Positions 18,875 to 27,937 of a DNA stretch of 64,000 bases are shown here, piece by piece; the first letter of the stretch is position 1; each line of letters starts with the position of its first letter. A program made the translations under genes and the position numbers. A model generated the notes under the pieces. The model searched no databases, was not told the origin of the DNA, and saw nothing but the letters and a program-made list of their open reading frames with translations. Source of the stretch: [Mycobacterium] zoologicum (GTDB lineage: Bacteria > Actinomycetota > Actinomycetes > Mycobacteriales > Mycobacteriaceae); NCBI RefSeq assembly GCF_020172665.1, contig NZ_CP083985.1, positions 2,656,123 to 2,720,122 of the forward strand, read 5' to 3'.

Positions 18875-19543
18875 ATGTCGGTGGATGCCCTGCTGTTGTC
18901 GATACCGCCCCTGCTGGTCTATCTGCTCGTCGGCGGGGTGATCGGCATCGAAAGCCTCGGAATCCCGTTGCCCGGCGAGGTGGTCCTGGTCGGAGCCGCA
19001 CTGATGTCGTCGCGGCACGATCTGCCGGTACACCCCGCCGGGGTCGCGGCGGCGGCGATCATCGGCGCGGTGGTGGGCGACTCGATCGGGTACTCCATCG
19101 GCCGGCGATTCGGCATGCCGCTGTTCGACCGGGTCGGAGCGCGCTATCCGAATCACTTCGGGCCCGGCCACATCGCGTTTGCTCAAAGCCTGTTCGACCG
19201 CTGGGGTGTCATGGCGGTGTTCTTCGGACGGTTCGTCGCCCTGCTGCGCATCCTGGCCGGACCGCTGGCCGGGGCACTGAAGATGGCATACCCGCGGTTC
19301 CTGATGGCCAACGTGACGGGTGCGATCTGCTGGGCCGGGGGCACCACCGCCCTGGTGTACTACGCCGGGATGGCGGCTGAGCACTGGCTGTCGCGCTTCT
19401 CCTGGGTTGCGCTGCTGGTCGCGGTGCTCGCCGGTGTCATCGGCACCATGGCGCTGCGCGGGCGCGTCGGCGCCCGGATCGCCGAATTGGAGGCTCAGCA
19501 CCGCCCCGAACCGGATCCTGTCAGCGACTATTCAGCCGAATAG
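18875..19543 (+). CDS. DedA-family membrane protein
   Basis: VTT/SNARE-associated domain protein of 222 residues. Features are the family motif ESLGIPLPGEVVLVGAA near the start, the glycine-arginine segment GDSIGYSIGRRFG, and FFGRFVALLRILAGPLAG, the conserved arginine-bearing re-entrant segment. DedA proteins include undecaprenyl-phosphate and phospholipid flippases. It corresponds to Rv2637 in M. tuberculosis. The start is ATG 18875. Confidence 0.88.
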   Translation: MSVDALLLSIPPLLVYLLVGGVIGIESLGIPLPGEVVLVGAALMSSRHDLPVHPAGVAAAAIIGAVVGDSIGYSIGRRFGMPLFDRVGARYPNHFGPGHIAFAQSLFDRWGVMAVFFGRFVALLRILAGPLAGALKMAYPRFLMANVTGAICWAGGTTALVYYAGMAAEHWLSRFSWVALLVAVLAGVIGTMALRGRVGARIAELEAQHRPEPDPVSDYSAE

Positions 19544-19631
19544 GGGTTGTCGCCGCCGCGCCGACGGAGCATGGTGGACACCGAGACCGGCGGCACCGCC
19601 GGGGTGTCGCCCCGATCACCCGGAGGCCGAC

Positions 19632-20252
19632 ATGTTCGCGCGCGCTACCTCGATACACGCACATCCATCATTCCTCGATGAGGGGATCACCCACGTCCGC
19701 GGCGTGGTGATGCCGACACTGGCCGACACCGACGGCTGCGCGGGGATGTCCATGCTGGTCGACCGCGACGCCGGGCGCTGCATCATCACCTCGTCCTGGC
19801 TGGACGAGGACACCCTGCGTGCCAGCGAGATCAGTGCCCAGCAGCTGTGCGACCGGGCCACCGAGATCTTTCACGCCACCGCCGAGATCAGCCGCTGGGA
19901 GATCGCCGCGGTGCACCGCGACCACCGGTCCCGACGTCACGCCGGCGCTCGGGTCACCTGGCTGCGGACCGACCCGGCGCGGTGCGAGCGACTGATCGAC
20001 ACCTACAACCTGGCGCTGATGCCCGAGGTGGAGGATCTCGGCGGGTTCTGCAGCGCCACGCTGATGGTGGACCGGCGCTCCGGCCGGGCGGTGTCGTCGG
20101 TCAGCTTCGATGACCGGGCGGCGATGGTGGCCAGCCGGGGCGGCGAGCAGGCGATCTGGGCCAGGGCCGTCAACGACGCCTCCGCCGAAGTGGTGGAGGT
20201 CGCCGAATTCGACTTGGCGATAGCGCATTTGAACGTGCCGGAGATGGCCTGA
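19632..20252 (+). CDS. Hypothetical protein, tandem antibiotic-monooxygenase-like (ABM) fold
   Basis: The 206-residue protein has two similar halves, each with an R-x(n)-VVMPTL or SATLMVD type beta pattern and a mid-domain SSWLDEDTLRASE / SVSFDDRAAMVASR element. This resembles a tandem dimeric alpha-beta barrel as in ABM-family proteins. No catalytic residues can be assigned. ATG 19632 follows a GGAGG site. There is no signal peptide. The fold is inferred from the repeat pattern by eye. Confidence 0.6.
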   Translation: MFARATSIHAHPSFLDEGITHVRGVVMPTLADTDGCAGMSMLVDRDAGRCIITSSWLDEDTLRASEISAQQLCDRATEIFHATAEISRWEIAAVHRDHRSRRHAGARVTWLRTDPARCERLIDTYNLALMPEVEDLGGFCSATLMVDRRSGRAVSSVSFDDRAAMVASRGGEQAIWARAVNDASAEVVEVAEFDLAIAHLNVPEMA

Positions 20253-20363
20253 TCGCCGTCAGCCGTATTGGGCGAAGCTGCCGCTGGGGCGCGCTTCGGT
20301 ATCGGTGACCGCACGCTACTCTTTGGTCGCGGCGCCTTGCCGCCTTTGCTAGGAGGTATCCCC

Positions 20364-21137
20364 ATGCGGTCCTTTGCGGTGGCCGTGGTCGCCATCGGCG
20401 CCACCACGTTCGGTTGCCAAGCCGTTGCCGTGGCGGCCCCGACGGATTACTGCGCCGAGCTCCACGGTGGCAATGCCGGCCGTACGTGTGAGATCCAGCT
20501 CTCCGAGACGGGGTACACCGTCGACATCAGCATGCCGCTGAACTACCCCGACCAGAAGCCGGTCGCCGAGTACATCGCCGCGACCCGCGACGCGTTCCTC
20601 AACTCGGCCAAAGCCGGTGCGTCCGGCAGCACGCAGTCCAAGTTGAGCATCAAGCCAACGGAATACAGCTCGGCGATTCCCCCGCGCGGCACACAGTCGG
20701 TGGTGTTCACGGTGAACCAGAACATCGGCGGGGCACAGCCACAGACGACGTACAAGGCGTTCAACTGGGACCAGACCTACCGCAAGTCAATCCTGTTCGG
20801 GGCTGCAGCGGACGACAAAGACCATGCTCCGCTGTGGCAGGTGGACGATCCGCTGAAGACCGTCGCGCCGATCGTCCAGACCGAACTGCAGCAGCAGTTG
20901 GCGCCGCCGCCGCCGGCTACGAACACATCCGGCACCACGGCCAGCGCCACAGCACCGGCACCGGCACCGTTGCCGATCGCCCCGGCCGCGCTGTACGACC
21001 CGAACAACTATCAGAATTTCGCAGTGGTCAACGACGGGGTGATCTTCTTCTTCGATCAGGGCGTGTTGTTACCCGCCTCGGCCGGGGGTTTGCACGTGCT
21101 GGTGCCCAGGGCGGCAATCGACCCGATGATCGCGTAG
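20364..21137 (+). CDS. mpt64: MPT64-family secreted antigen
   Basis: Strong similarity to MPT64/MPB64 (Rv1980c) along the chain. It has a signal peptide (about residues 1-27), then DYCAELHGG, YPDQKPVAEYIAATRD, SAIPPRGTQSVVF, TTYKAFNWDQTYRK, and the C-terminal YQNFAVVNDGVIFFFDQG (RsiV/DUF3298-like). The conserved cysteine pair is present. It differs by a Pro/Ala/Thr-rich insert of about 30 residues before the last domain. AGGAGG precedes ATG 20364. It is followed by a strong terminator and then by the left attachment site of the island. Confidence 0.9.
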   Translation: MRSFAVAVVAIGATTFGCQAVAVAAPTDYCAELHGGNAGRTCEIQLSETGYTVDISMPLNYPDQKPVAEYIAATRDAFLNSAKAGASGSTQSKLSIKPTEYSSAIPPRGTQSVVFTVNQNIGGAQPQTTYKAFNWDQTYRKSILFGAAADDKDHAPLWQVDDPLKTVAPIVQTELQQQLAPPPPATNTSGTTASATAPAPAPLPIAPAALYDPNNYQNFAVVNDGVIFFFDQGVLLPASAGGLHVLVPRAAIDPMIA

Positions 21138-21155
21138 CCATGCGATCTGAAACAG

Positions 21156-21182
21156 AAAAGCCACCCCTTGGGTGGCTTTTTT
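21156..21182 (+). terminator. Intrinsic terminator after mpt64
   Basis: AAAAGCCACCC (21156-21166) and GGGTGGCTTTT (21170-21180) form a perfect 11-bp stem with a 3-base loop, followed by further Ts. The A and T tails make it usable in both directions. It would also end transcripts of a tRNA-Val gene located here before the insertion. Confidence 0.9.
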
Positions 21183-21229
21183 GTGGTCCCGGCTGGGATC
21201 GAACCAGCGACCTTCCGCGTGTGAGGCGG
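21181..21229. repeat. attachment-site repeat, left (tRNA-Val 3' fragment)
   Basis: This stretch is identical over 49 bases to 40059-40107. It carries the acceptor 3' strand, T arm, variable region and part of the anticodon arm of tRNA-Val(CAC) on the minus strand, but the 5' half is missing. It is therefore a displaced tRNA end created by integration. The terminator of mpt64 abuts it. Confidence 0.9.
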
Positions 21230-21321
21230 GTGGAATGACCGCTGACCTGCAGTTTATCTACTTCTATGCGTCGTATGCGGCGCACTGAACGCGTCTGACG
21301 CAGGCCACTCGCCCGGCGACC

Positions 21322-21339
21322 GGACACAAACCGGACACG
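21322..21339 (+). promoter_or_regulatory. candidate arm-type integrase site, left end
   Basis: GGACACAAACCGGACACG lies about 90 bases inside the left core. It recurs with one difference at 39994-40011 inside the right end, in the same orientation. Lambda-type integrases bind such repeats on both arms of attP. Assignment as integrase sites is inferred from position and repetition. Confidence 0.55.
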
Positions 21340-21446
21340 GTGACCGAGCTCCCGACTGGGGATGCCTCCGCCCGGCTGGTCACCCCGATCCGTGCCGCCT
21401 GCGCCAGGGAACAGGCTCCCAAAGCCCGGCACCCCAACCCTACAAA

Positions 21447-21629
21447 CACACCCGCCACGGAGCGACTCACCCACCTCACGCAACAACGCCCCGAACGGCC
21501 AGTCGGAACACGTCCGGAGCTGCGGAGCGGCGTAGGCCGTGTTCCGACTGGGACCAACCAACTTGCCATACCTGCCAAAGTGCCCAGAGAGACCGACCGG
21601 GGGCGACGCCGGGACCCACATCATGACCG
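21447..21629 (-). repeat. structured ~185-nt repeat, copy 1 (minus orientation)
   Basis: Read on the minus strand this is about 80% identical by eye to 37810-37993 on the plus strand. At its centre CCAGTCGGAACA and TGTTCCGACTGG (21499-21510 and 21540-21551) form a perfect 12-bp stem around 29 bases. Two base pairs of that stem differ from the other copy in a compensated way, so structure seems selected. Small frames through it are not conserved between copies. It lies in the 614-base stretch 21138-21751, which holds no gene that I can support. Confidence 0.6.
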
Positions 21630-21751
21630 GGCCCGAAGAAGTCCGGCAGGACGGACGAATCCCATCCGCGACAAAAGGGCCACGGTGCAGGAGCGCCGAA
21701 AGCCCCCAAGCCGCCGGGTGCCGAGTCGCCGTCGCCTTGACGCGTCGCAGA

Positions 21752-22906
21752 TCACCGGCTCGACCGGACTATTCCCCAGCTGCCGTCGCTCCGCTGCGCC
21801 AGGCCGGCTACCTCGAGCATGGCCAGCGGCCCGAACACTTGTGCCGGGGCCAACCCGGAGGCGACGGCGATCTGGTCGACGGTGGCGACGCCGCGGCCCG
21901 GCAGTGCGTCGTAGACCTGACGTTCGGCGTCGCTGAGGCCGTCCAGCGGGGTGGCCGGCCGCGGCGGCTCGGGCGCCAGTTCCCCGGCCCGGCCCGCCAA
22001 CTCGATCACCTCCTCGGCCCGGGTGACCAGTTCGGCACCGGCGCGCAGCAGCTTGTGGCAGCCCGCCGAGGCCGCACTGGTGACCGGACCGGGCACCGCG
22101 GCCACCAGCCGGCCCAGCAGCCACGCCCACGCGGCGGTGTTGGCCGTGCCGCTGCGCAGCCCCGCCTCCACCACCACGGTTGCACCAGACAATGCCGCCA
22201 CCAGCCGATTGCGGGTCAAAAACCGGTAGCCGAGCGGGCGGAAGCCCGGCGGGTACTCGGTGACCAGCAACCCCTGCTCACCGATACGGTGCAGCAGCGC
22301 GGAATGGCCGACCGGAGAGCAGATGTCGATTCCGCCGGCCAGCACCGCTACCGTCGTGCCGTCGACGGCGAGCGCGCCACGGTGAGCCGCACCCTCGATT
22401 CCGTAGGAGCCGCCAGCGACCACCGCCACGTCGCGTTCGGCCAGCCCGGCAGCCAGGTCGGCGGCCACCAGCTCGCCGTAGCTGGTGGCGGCCCGCGTCC
22501 CGATGACGGCCGCGGCGCGCTGCGCGGTGTCGGCGAGGCGCGCCGGGCCCTGCGCCCACAGCGCCAGGGGCGGGAGGCAGTACCGCTTCCTGCCCGCTGC
22601 ACCGGCTGCGGCGCCGTCGAATGCTGCGAACGCCAGCAGCGGCCACTCGTCGTCGTCGGGGGTGATCAGCCGGCAACCGCGGCGGGCCAGCAGCTCCAGA
22701 TCATCAGTGCTCCGGTCGATCTCCCGTCTGGCCGCGGTGTGTTTGGCCAGCTCCGGGTTGACCGCACCTCGCCGGATGCGTTCGGCCGCCTCGATCGGGC
22801 CGACCCGCCCGACCAGCGCGGCCAGGTCCGGGCGCGGCGGTTCGGCCACCCGGGACAGGTAAGCCCAGGCCCGCAGCGTGGTGTCGGCTGGGTCAGTGGC
22901 ACTCAT
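21752..22906 (-). CDS. dprA: DprA, DNA-processing protein A
   Basis: DprA binds single-stranded DNA taken up by a cell and loads RecA onto it. The 384-residue protein is complete. It has an N-terminal helical region, a Rossmann-type core with VIGTRAATSYGE, GGSYGIEGAAHRGAL and YPPGFRPLGYRFLTRNR, and a C-terminal winged helix (VYDALPGRGVATVDQIA). It overlaps the yifB stop by ATGA, the pairing seen as Rv2896c-Rv2897c. Unusually, it lies inside the integrative element, and the normal downstream neighbours (viuB, xerC) are absent. Confidence 0.93.
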   Translation of the reverse strand: MSATDPADTTLRAWAYLSRVAEPPRPDLAALVGRVGPIEAAERIRRGAVNPELAKHTAARREIDRSTDDLELLARRGCRLITPDDDEWPLLAFAAFDGAAAGAAGRKRYCLPPLALWAQGPARLADTAQRAAAVIGTRAATSYGELVAADLAAGLAERDVAVVAGGSYGIEGAAHRGALAVDGTTVAVLAGGIDICSPVGHSALLHRIGEQGLLVTEYPPGFRPLGYRFLTRNRLVAALSGATVVVEAGLRSGTANTAAWAWLLGRLVAAVPGPVTSAASAGCHKLLRAGAELVTRAEEVIELAGRAGELAPEPPRPATPLDGLSDAERQVYDALPGRGVATVDQIAVASGLAPAQVFGPLAMLEVAGLAQRSDGSWGIVRSSR

Positions 22907-24414
22907 CGGGCTGGCCCCGGCGGGCGGAAACTGAGCGCCGCGGAGACCTCGTCGAGGCTGGGCGAGTTCCGGCCCGCCAGATCGGCCAGGGTCCAGGCCA
23001 CCCGCAGGGTGCGGTCGACCCCGCGGATCGAGAGCAGGCCGCGGTCCAGGGCGGTGCGCAGCGGCGCCATCGCGGTGGCGCTCGGCTCGAACGTGCGGCG
23101 CAGCAACGCCCCGCTGACTTCGGCGTTGGTCGCAAAGCCGTGCGGCCCCCAGCGGTGTGCGGCCGCAGCGCGCGCCTGTGCCACCCGGGCCCGCACCACC
23201 GCCGTCGACTCCCCATCGGCAGCGGAGAACGCGCCCGCCCGCACCGGATGCATCTCGACCCGCAGGTCTACCCGGTCCAGCAGCGGCCCGGACAATCGGC
23301 CGAGGTAGCGCCGCTTCTCGATCGGCCTACACGTGCAGTCCCGCGGGTCGGCCGGCGCGCACGGGCACGGATTGGCGGCCATCACCAGCTGGAAGCGGGC
23401 CGGATAGCAGGCCACCCCGTCACAGCGGGCCAGCCGGATCTCCCCGTCTTCCAACGGTGTTCGCAGCGCCTCCAGGGCGCTCACCCGGATCTCGGCGCAT
23501 TCGTCGAGGAACAGCACGCCACGGTGCGCGCGGCTCACCGCGCCGGGCTTTGCCATTCCGGAGCCGCCCCCGACCAACGCGGCGACGCTGGAGCTGTGGT
23601 GCGGCGCGATGAACGGCGGGCGGGTGATCAGCGGTGCGCAACCAGACAGCAGGCCCGCTACCGAGTGAATCGCGGTGACCTCCAACGACTCGGTCTCGGT
23701 CAGCGGCGGCAGCAGGCCGGGAAGACGCTGGGCGAGCATGGTTTTGCCGATTCCGGGTGGGCCGGTCAGCATCAGATGATGCGATCCGGCCGCGGCCACC
23801 TCGACGGCGAACCGCGCCTGGGCCTGACCGACCACCTCCGCCAGCTCCGCGGCGGGGGCGGCAGGCGGGGGCGCCGTGGTAATGCGGTCGGCCAGCCGAG
23901 CCGACCCGTCCAGCCAGCCGTGCAGCTGACTCAGCGTCGCCACCCCAAAGACATCGATGCCGTCCACCAGGCTGGCTTCGGCGAGGTTTTCCAACGGCAC
24001 CACGGCGGCGGGCCAGCCGTCGTTCTTGGCGGCCAGCACCGCAGGCAGCACCCCGTGGACCGGGCGCACCCGTCCATCCAGCGCCAGCTCGCCGAGCAAC
24101 ACCGTCTTGTCCAGCTGCGACCACGGCGTGCCGCGGCCCGCCGAGAGCACCGCGGCCGCAAGGGCCAGGTCATACACCGAGCCGGTCTTGGGCAGCGTGG
24201 CCGGGGACAGCGCCAACGTAAGGCATGAGGTCGGCCAGCGCTGCCCACTATTGGTGATCGCCGCCCGAACCCGGTCCCGCGACTCCTGCAGTGCGGCATC
24301 GGGCAGCCCCACCAGATGCACCTTGGGCAAGCCCGCGGTGATGTCGGCCTCGATCTCCACGATCAGACCGTCCAGGCCGCGCACCGCGACCGAAAACGCC
24401 CGTCCGAGTGCCAT
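22903..24414 (-). CDS. YifB/ComM-type AAA+ ATPase
   Basis: Magnesium-chelatase-like ATPase; the Haemophilus and Vibrio homologue ComM is a branch-migration helicase in natural transformation. The start MALGRAFSVAVRGLDG at ATG 24414 gives 503 residues, the length I recall for Rv2897c. The N-terminal LonC-like domain is followed by Walker A GPPGIGKTML, Walker B VLFLDECAE and the cysteine cluster NPCPCAPADPRDCTC. The longer frame to 24639 is unsupported. It is intact and coupled to dprA, inside the element. Confidence 0.93.
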   Translation of the reverse strand: MALGRAFSVAVRGLDGLIVEIEADITAGLPKVHLVGLPDAALQESRDRVRAAITNSGQRWPTSCLTLALSPATLPKTGSVYDLALAAAVLSAGRGTPWSQLDKTVLLGELALDGRVRPVHGVLPAVLAAKNDGWPAAVVPLENLAEASLVDGIDVFGVATLSQLHGWLDGSARLADRITTAPPPAAPAAELAEVVGQAQARFAVEVAAAGSHHLMLTGPPGIGKTMLAQRLPGLLPPLTETESLEVTAIHSVAGLLSGCAPLITRPPFIAPHHSSSVAALVGGGSGMAKPGAVSRAHRGVLFLDECAEIRVSALEALRTPLEDGEIRLARCDGVACYPARFQLVMAANPCPCAPADPRDCTCRPIEKRRYLGRLSGPLLDRVDLRVEMHPVRAGAFSAADGESTAVVRARVAQARAAAAHRWGPHGFATNAEVSGALLRRTFEPSATAMAPLRTALDRGLLSIRGVDRTLRVAWTLADLAGRNSPSLDEVSAALSFRPPGPAR

Positions 24415-24565
24415 CACTTCACCCCCCGCGGCTGAGTGCTCTCCGGGATGAACGCCACGGTGCGCGTGTCCGGCGCATGGGTCATGGTTGTCATGCCCGT
24501 CAGGTTGGGCCATGGCACCGACGACGTCGAGGCGGACCGCATCGAAAACAGCTCCCGGCAGCCAG

Positions 24566-26371
24566 TTATCCCCAGATCGACCTTTCTGCACAGCTGCGGT
24601 TTCGGGTGAGCGCGACGACGGTGGCGTGCCGCGGTTCACCGGCCGGGTCGACGGTCACCGGGGCCTGCCACTGGGCGACGGTGTCGAGGTCACCGTCGAG
24701 GTATAGGCAGCGGCAGGCGGTACGGCGGATGGGGCCGCTCGCGGTGGTGGGCAGCCGCATAGGCGCCACCAAGAGGATCGAATCCGCTTGGATGCCAGGA
24801 GATTCATGCAGAACCGACTGGATCAGTGGCACCAGTGTGGCCAGTTCTGTCACGCCGATGTCGCGGCTGACCTCGTTCACCACTACCAACTTCTCGTATT
24901 CGTCGGCGAACACCGCGCCACGCCCCGATAGCAACACCGCATGGCAATCCTGCACCGTGGCTTCAATCTCTTTCGGGTAGTAGTGCACCCCACCGAGCAC
25001 CACCAGGTCTTTGCAGCGTCCGGTGACGAATAACTCCCCGCTGCGGATAAATCCTCGATCGCCGGTGCGCAAAAACGGGCCTCCCCCGCCGTCTGCGAGG
25101 AACGCCTCGAAGATCTGATCGCTCTGAGCCGGTGCATCCCAATAGCTTTGGGCGACCCCAGGTCCGCCCACCCAGATTTCGCCCACTTCATCGGGACCGC
25201 ACTCCAGTCGGGTGTCGGGGTCGACGATCGCCACCTGCTGACGCGGTCGCCCACACCCCACCACAGCGACCGCCCCGGGGTCATCCGCGTCGGCGTCCAG
25301 AGCCCACCCCGAGGCTAGGCCAGCGCGATCGATGTGACACACCACCGGTGGGCCGGATTGCGAACCGCCGGAGACCAGCAGGGTGGCCTCCGCCCGCCCG
25401 TACACCGACATGAACGCCTCACGGCGAAAGCCTGCCGGGGCGAATGCGTCGGCGAAGGCCCACATCGTGGCCGCCCGCACCGGCTCGGCCCCAGTAATCA
25501 CCGCGGTGGACAGGCTCAACAGATCGAGCGCCGCACGCTCGGTTGGGGTGCTGCGCTGCACACACAACCGGTAGGCCAGATCCGGAGCCATGGTCAGCGT
25601 GGCCCGCCACCGGCAGATCGCCTCCAACCAGCGCATCGGCCGCTGGATCAACGCCGACGGCGACATCAACACGGTGGTGGCGCCCAGGTAGATCGGCGCC
25701 AGCACCCCGCCGATCAGGCCCCTCTCGTGGTGCGTCGGCAGCCACGACACCGCCACATCACGGTGATCACCGAGCCCCGCCGCACCGATGGCCTCCAGGT
25801 TGGCCATGACGTTCTCGTGGGTCACCACCACGCCCCTCGGGCAGCGAGGTGACCCCGCCGAATACACAATCAGTGCAATGCTGTCGGCGTCGACGGCCGG
25901 CGCCGCCCATTGCTGCGCATCGCCTTCCTCGGTGCCACACCACACCAGAGGTTCATCGTTAACCCGTCCGGCCAAGGTGTCGACCGCCGAGCGGATGCTT
26001 TCCGGCAGCTGCGGGGACCCCACCGCAAACCCCGCCCCGACATCGGCGATTACCGCCGCCAACCGCGGCCCTACCCGCTGCGGCACCGGCACCGCAACCC
26101 CACCGGCATACCAGCACCCGAAAATCCCAGCGATCCCCTCCAAACCCGGACCGCACAACACCAATACCCGCGAACCCGCAGCACCCAACCCCTGCAGCCG
26201 GGCTCCGATCGCCCGCGCCCGAAGATCCAACTCCCGATACGTCAACGCGCTACCGTCGCGGCCATCCCCGTAATAGGAGAAGCTGCACGCGGTCTTCTCC
26301 CCGAACCGCGCTGCCTGCTGACGCAGCAACTCCACCACGGTGTCCGCAGTAGGTGCAATATCCACGCCCAT
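24566..26371 (-). CDS. Fatty-acyl-AMP-ligase-like protein lacking the A10 lysine
   Basis: The 601-residue protein has the full two-domain layout of FadD32-type fatty-acyl-AMP ligases, which activate fatty acids for transfer to polyketide synthases. The A3 loop is degenerate (YSAGSPRCPRGV), and in the C-terminal subdomain the usual Ser-Gly-Lys reads SGP (Pro547, PTTASGPIRR). Loss of this lysine normally cripples adenylation. No polyketide synthase or carrier protein is nearby. It lies 18 bases downstream of a truncated paralogue and may be a decaying duplicate or have a non-ligase role. Confidence 0.78.
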   Translation of the reverse strand: MGVDIAPTADTVVELLRQQAARFGEKTACSFSYYGDGRDGSALTYRELDLRARAIGARLQGLGAAGSRVLVLCGPGLEGIAGIFGCWYAGGVAVPVPQRVGPRLAAVIADVGAGFAVGSPQLPESIRSAVDTLAGRVNDEPLVWCGTEEGDAQQWAAPAVDADSIALIVYSAGSPRCPRGVVVTHENVMANLEAIGAAGLGDHRDVAVSWLPTHHERGLIGGVLAPIYLGATTVLMSPSALIQRPMRWLEAICRWRATLTMAPDLAYRLCVQRSTPTERAALDLLSLSTAVITGAEPVRAATMWAFADAFAPAGFRREAFMSVYGRAEATLLVSGGSQSGPPVVCHIDRAGLASGWALDADADDPGAVAVVGCGRPRQQVAIVDPDTRLECGPDEVGEIWVGGPGVAQSYWDAPAQSDQIFEAFLADGGGGPFLRTGDRGFIRSGELFVTGRCKDLVVLGGVHYYPKEIEATVQDCHAVLLSGRGAVFADEYEKLVVVNEVSRDIGVTELATLVPLIQSVLHESPGIQADSILLVAPMRLPTTASGPIRRTACRCLYLDGDLDTVAQWQAPVTVDPAGEPRHATVVALTRNRSCAERSIWG

Positions 26372-26389
26372 CCCCGAACCCCGCAGCTC

Positions 26390-27937
26390 CTACGCGCTAC
26401 GACCGCAGTCGCCACCACCGGATGGCGGCGTCGCGGTAAATACCGCACCACGCCCGGCAACCAACAGCGGATGACAGGCCGCCACGGTGGCCTCGAGGTC
26501 ATGCGGGTGGTAGTGCGCCCCGCCTAGGACCACCAGGTCGTGGCAGCGCCCGATGACGAACAATTGCCCGCCGCGGACGAATCCGCGATCTCCGCTGCGC
26601 AGAAACGGGCCGTTGCGGGCGTGGGCGGGCATCGCCCCGAACATCTGCTCGGTGGGCGCGGGCGCATCCCAATAGCCGCGGGCCACACTGGGCCCGGCGA
26701 TCCAGATCTCGCCGACCTCATTGGGTTTGCAGGGCCGCCAGGACTGTGGGTCGACGATCACCACCTGTGCGCGGGGCCGCCCACAGCCCACCACCTCGAC
26801 AGCACCGGGATCATCGGGGGCGGCGTCGACAACACGGTCCGACTGCAGCGCAACCTGATCGAGGTGGCGTATCACCGGTAGCGGGGATGCCGCACCGCCA
26901 GCCACTAGCCCGCTGGCCTCGGGCAACCCGTAGACCGGCGTGAACGCTTCACCACGAAACCCCGACGGTGCGAACGCGTCGCTGAAGCTGCGCATCGTGG
27001 CCGCCCGCAGCGGCTGCCCGGTATTGGTCGCCGTGGATAGGCTGGACAGATCCAGGCCCGCCCGCTCCGCAGGGGTGGAGCGCGCCACACACGACCGGTA
27101 CGCGACATCCGGGGCGACGGTCATCGTGGCTCGCCACCGGGAGATCGCTTCCAGCCAGCACAGCGGACGCGCCATGACCGCCGACGGCGACATCAACACC
27201 GTCGAACACCCCCGATAGATCCCGCTCAACACGGCGCCGATCAGGCCCATCCCGTGATGGGTGGGCAGCCACGACACCGCGACGTCACGATGATCGCCCG
27301 GCCAGGCTTCGCCGAGGGCCACCAGACTCGCCATCAGATTGCCGTGCATCAGCACCACACCCCGCGCCGCACGGGTCGGGGCCGACGGGTACTGGACCAT
27401 CGCCACGGTGTGCGCGTCGATCACCGGTACCTGCCAGCTGCCGGCATCCCCGTTTTCGGTGTCGCACCACACCAACGGCTCCCCTACCCGCCCGGCCAGG
27501 GTGTCCACCGCCGCGCGGATGCTGGCCGGCGTCACCGTGGAAGCCAGCGCGAAGCCCGCCCCGACATCGGCGATCACCGACGCCAACCCCGGCCCAACCC
27601 GTTCAGGGATCGGCACCGCAATCCCACCGGCATACCAACACCCGAACATGCCGGCGACACTGTCTAATCCGGGTCGGCACAGCACCAACACCGGCGAACC
27701 CTCAAGCACACCCGACCGCTGCAACCCCGCCCCGATCGCCCGCGCCCGATAATCCAGCTCCCGGAACGTCACCTGGGCGCCGTATCGGCCATCACCGTGA
27801 TACGAGTAGCTGAACGCGGCTTTCTCCCCACACCACGCCGCCTGCTGACCCAACAACTCCACCACCGTGTCCGCGGTCGGCGTCACCTCCCCGAGGAGGC
27901 GGGGTGCGAGACGGTCCTGGACGGGCTCACACGACAC
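26390..27937 (-). pseudogene. Truncated fatty-acyl-AMP-ligase-like gene
   Basis: A close paralogue of the downstream FAAL-like gene, but the alignment ends abruptly at GRGAVF. There an unrelated 14-residue tail (TATPPSGGGDCGRSA) leads to TAG. About 130 residues of the C-terminal subdomain, including the A10 region, are missing. The A3 loop is also eroded (YPSAPTRAARGV). GTG 27937 is the most plausible start, overlapping the sulfotransferase end by 11 bases; no good ribosome binding site is seen. The remaining 515 residues are open, so a truncated protein could still be made. Confidence 0.7.

Noticed and set aside
21028..21624. A minus-strand frame starting MMWVPASPP and a matching plus-strand frame near 37,815 as a shared small protein
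   Set aside because: The two copies of the repeat go out of frame at an indel about 30 bases in, so nucleotide pairing and not protein sequence is conserved.
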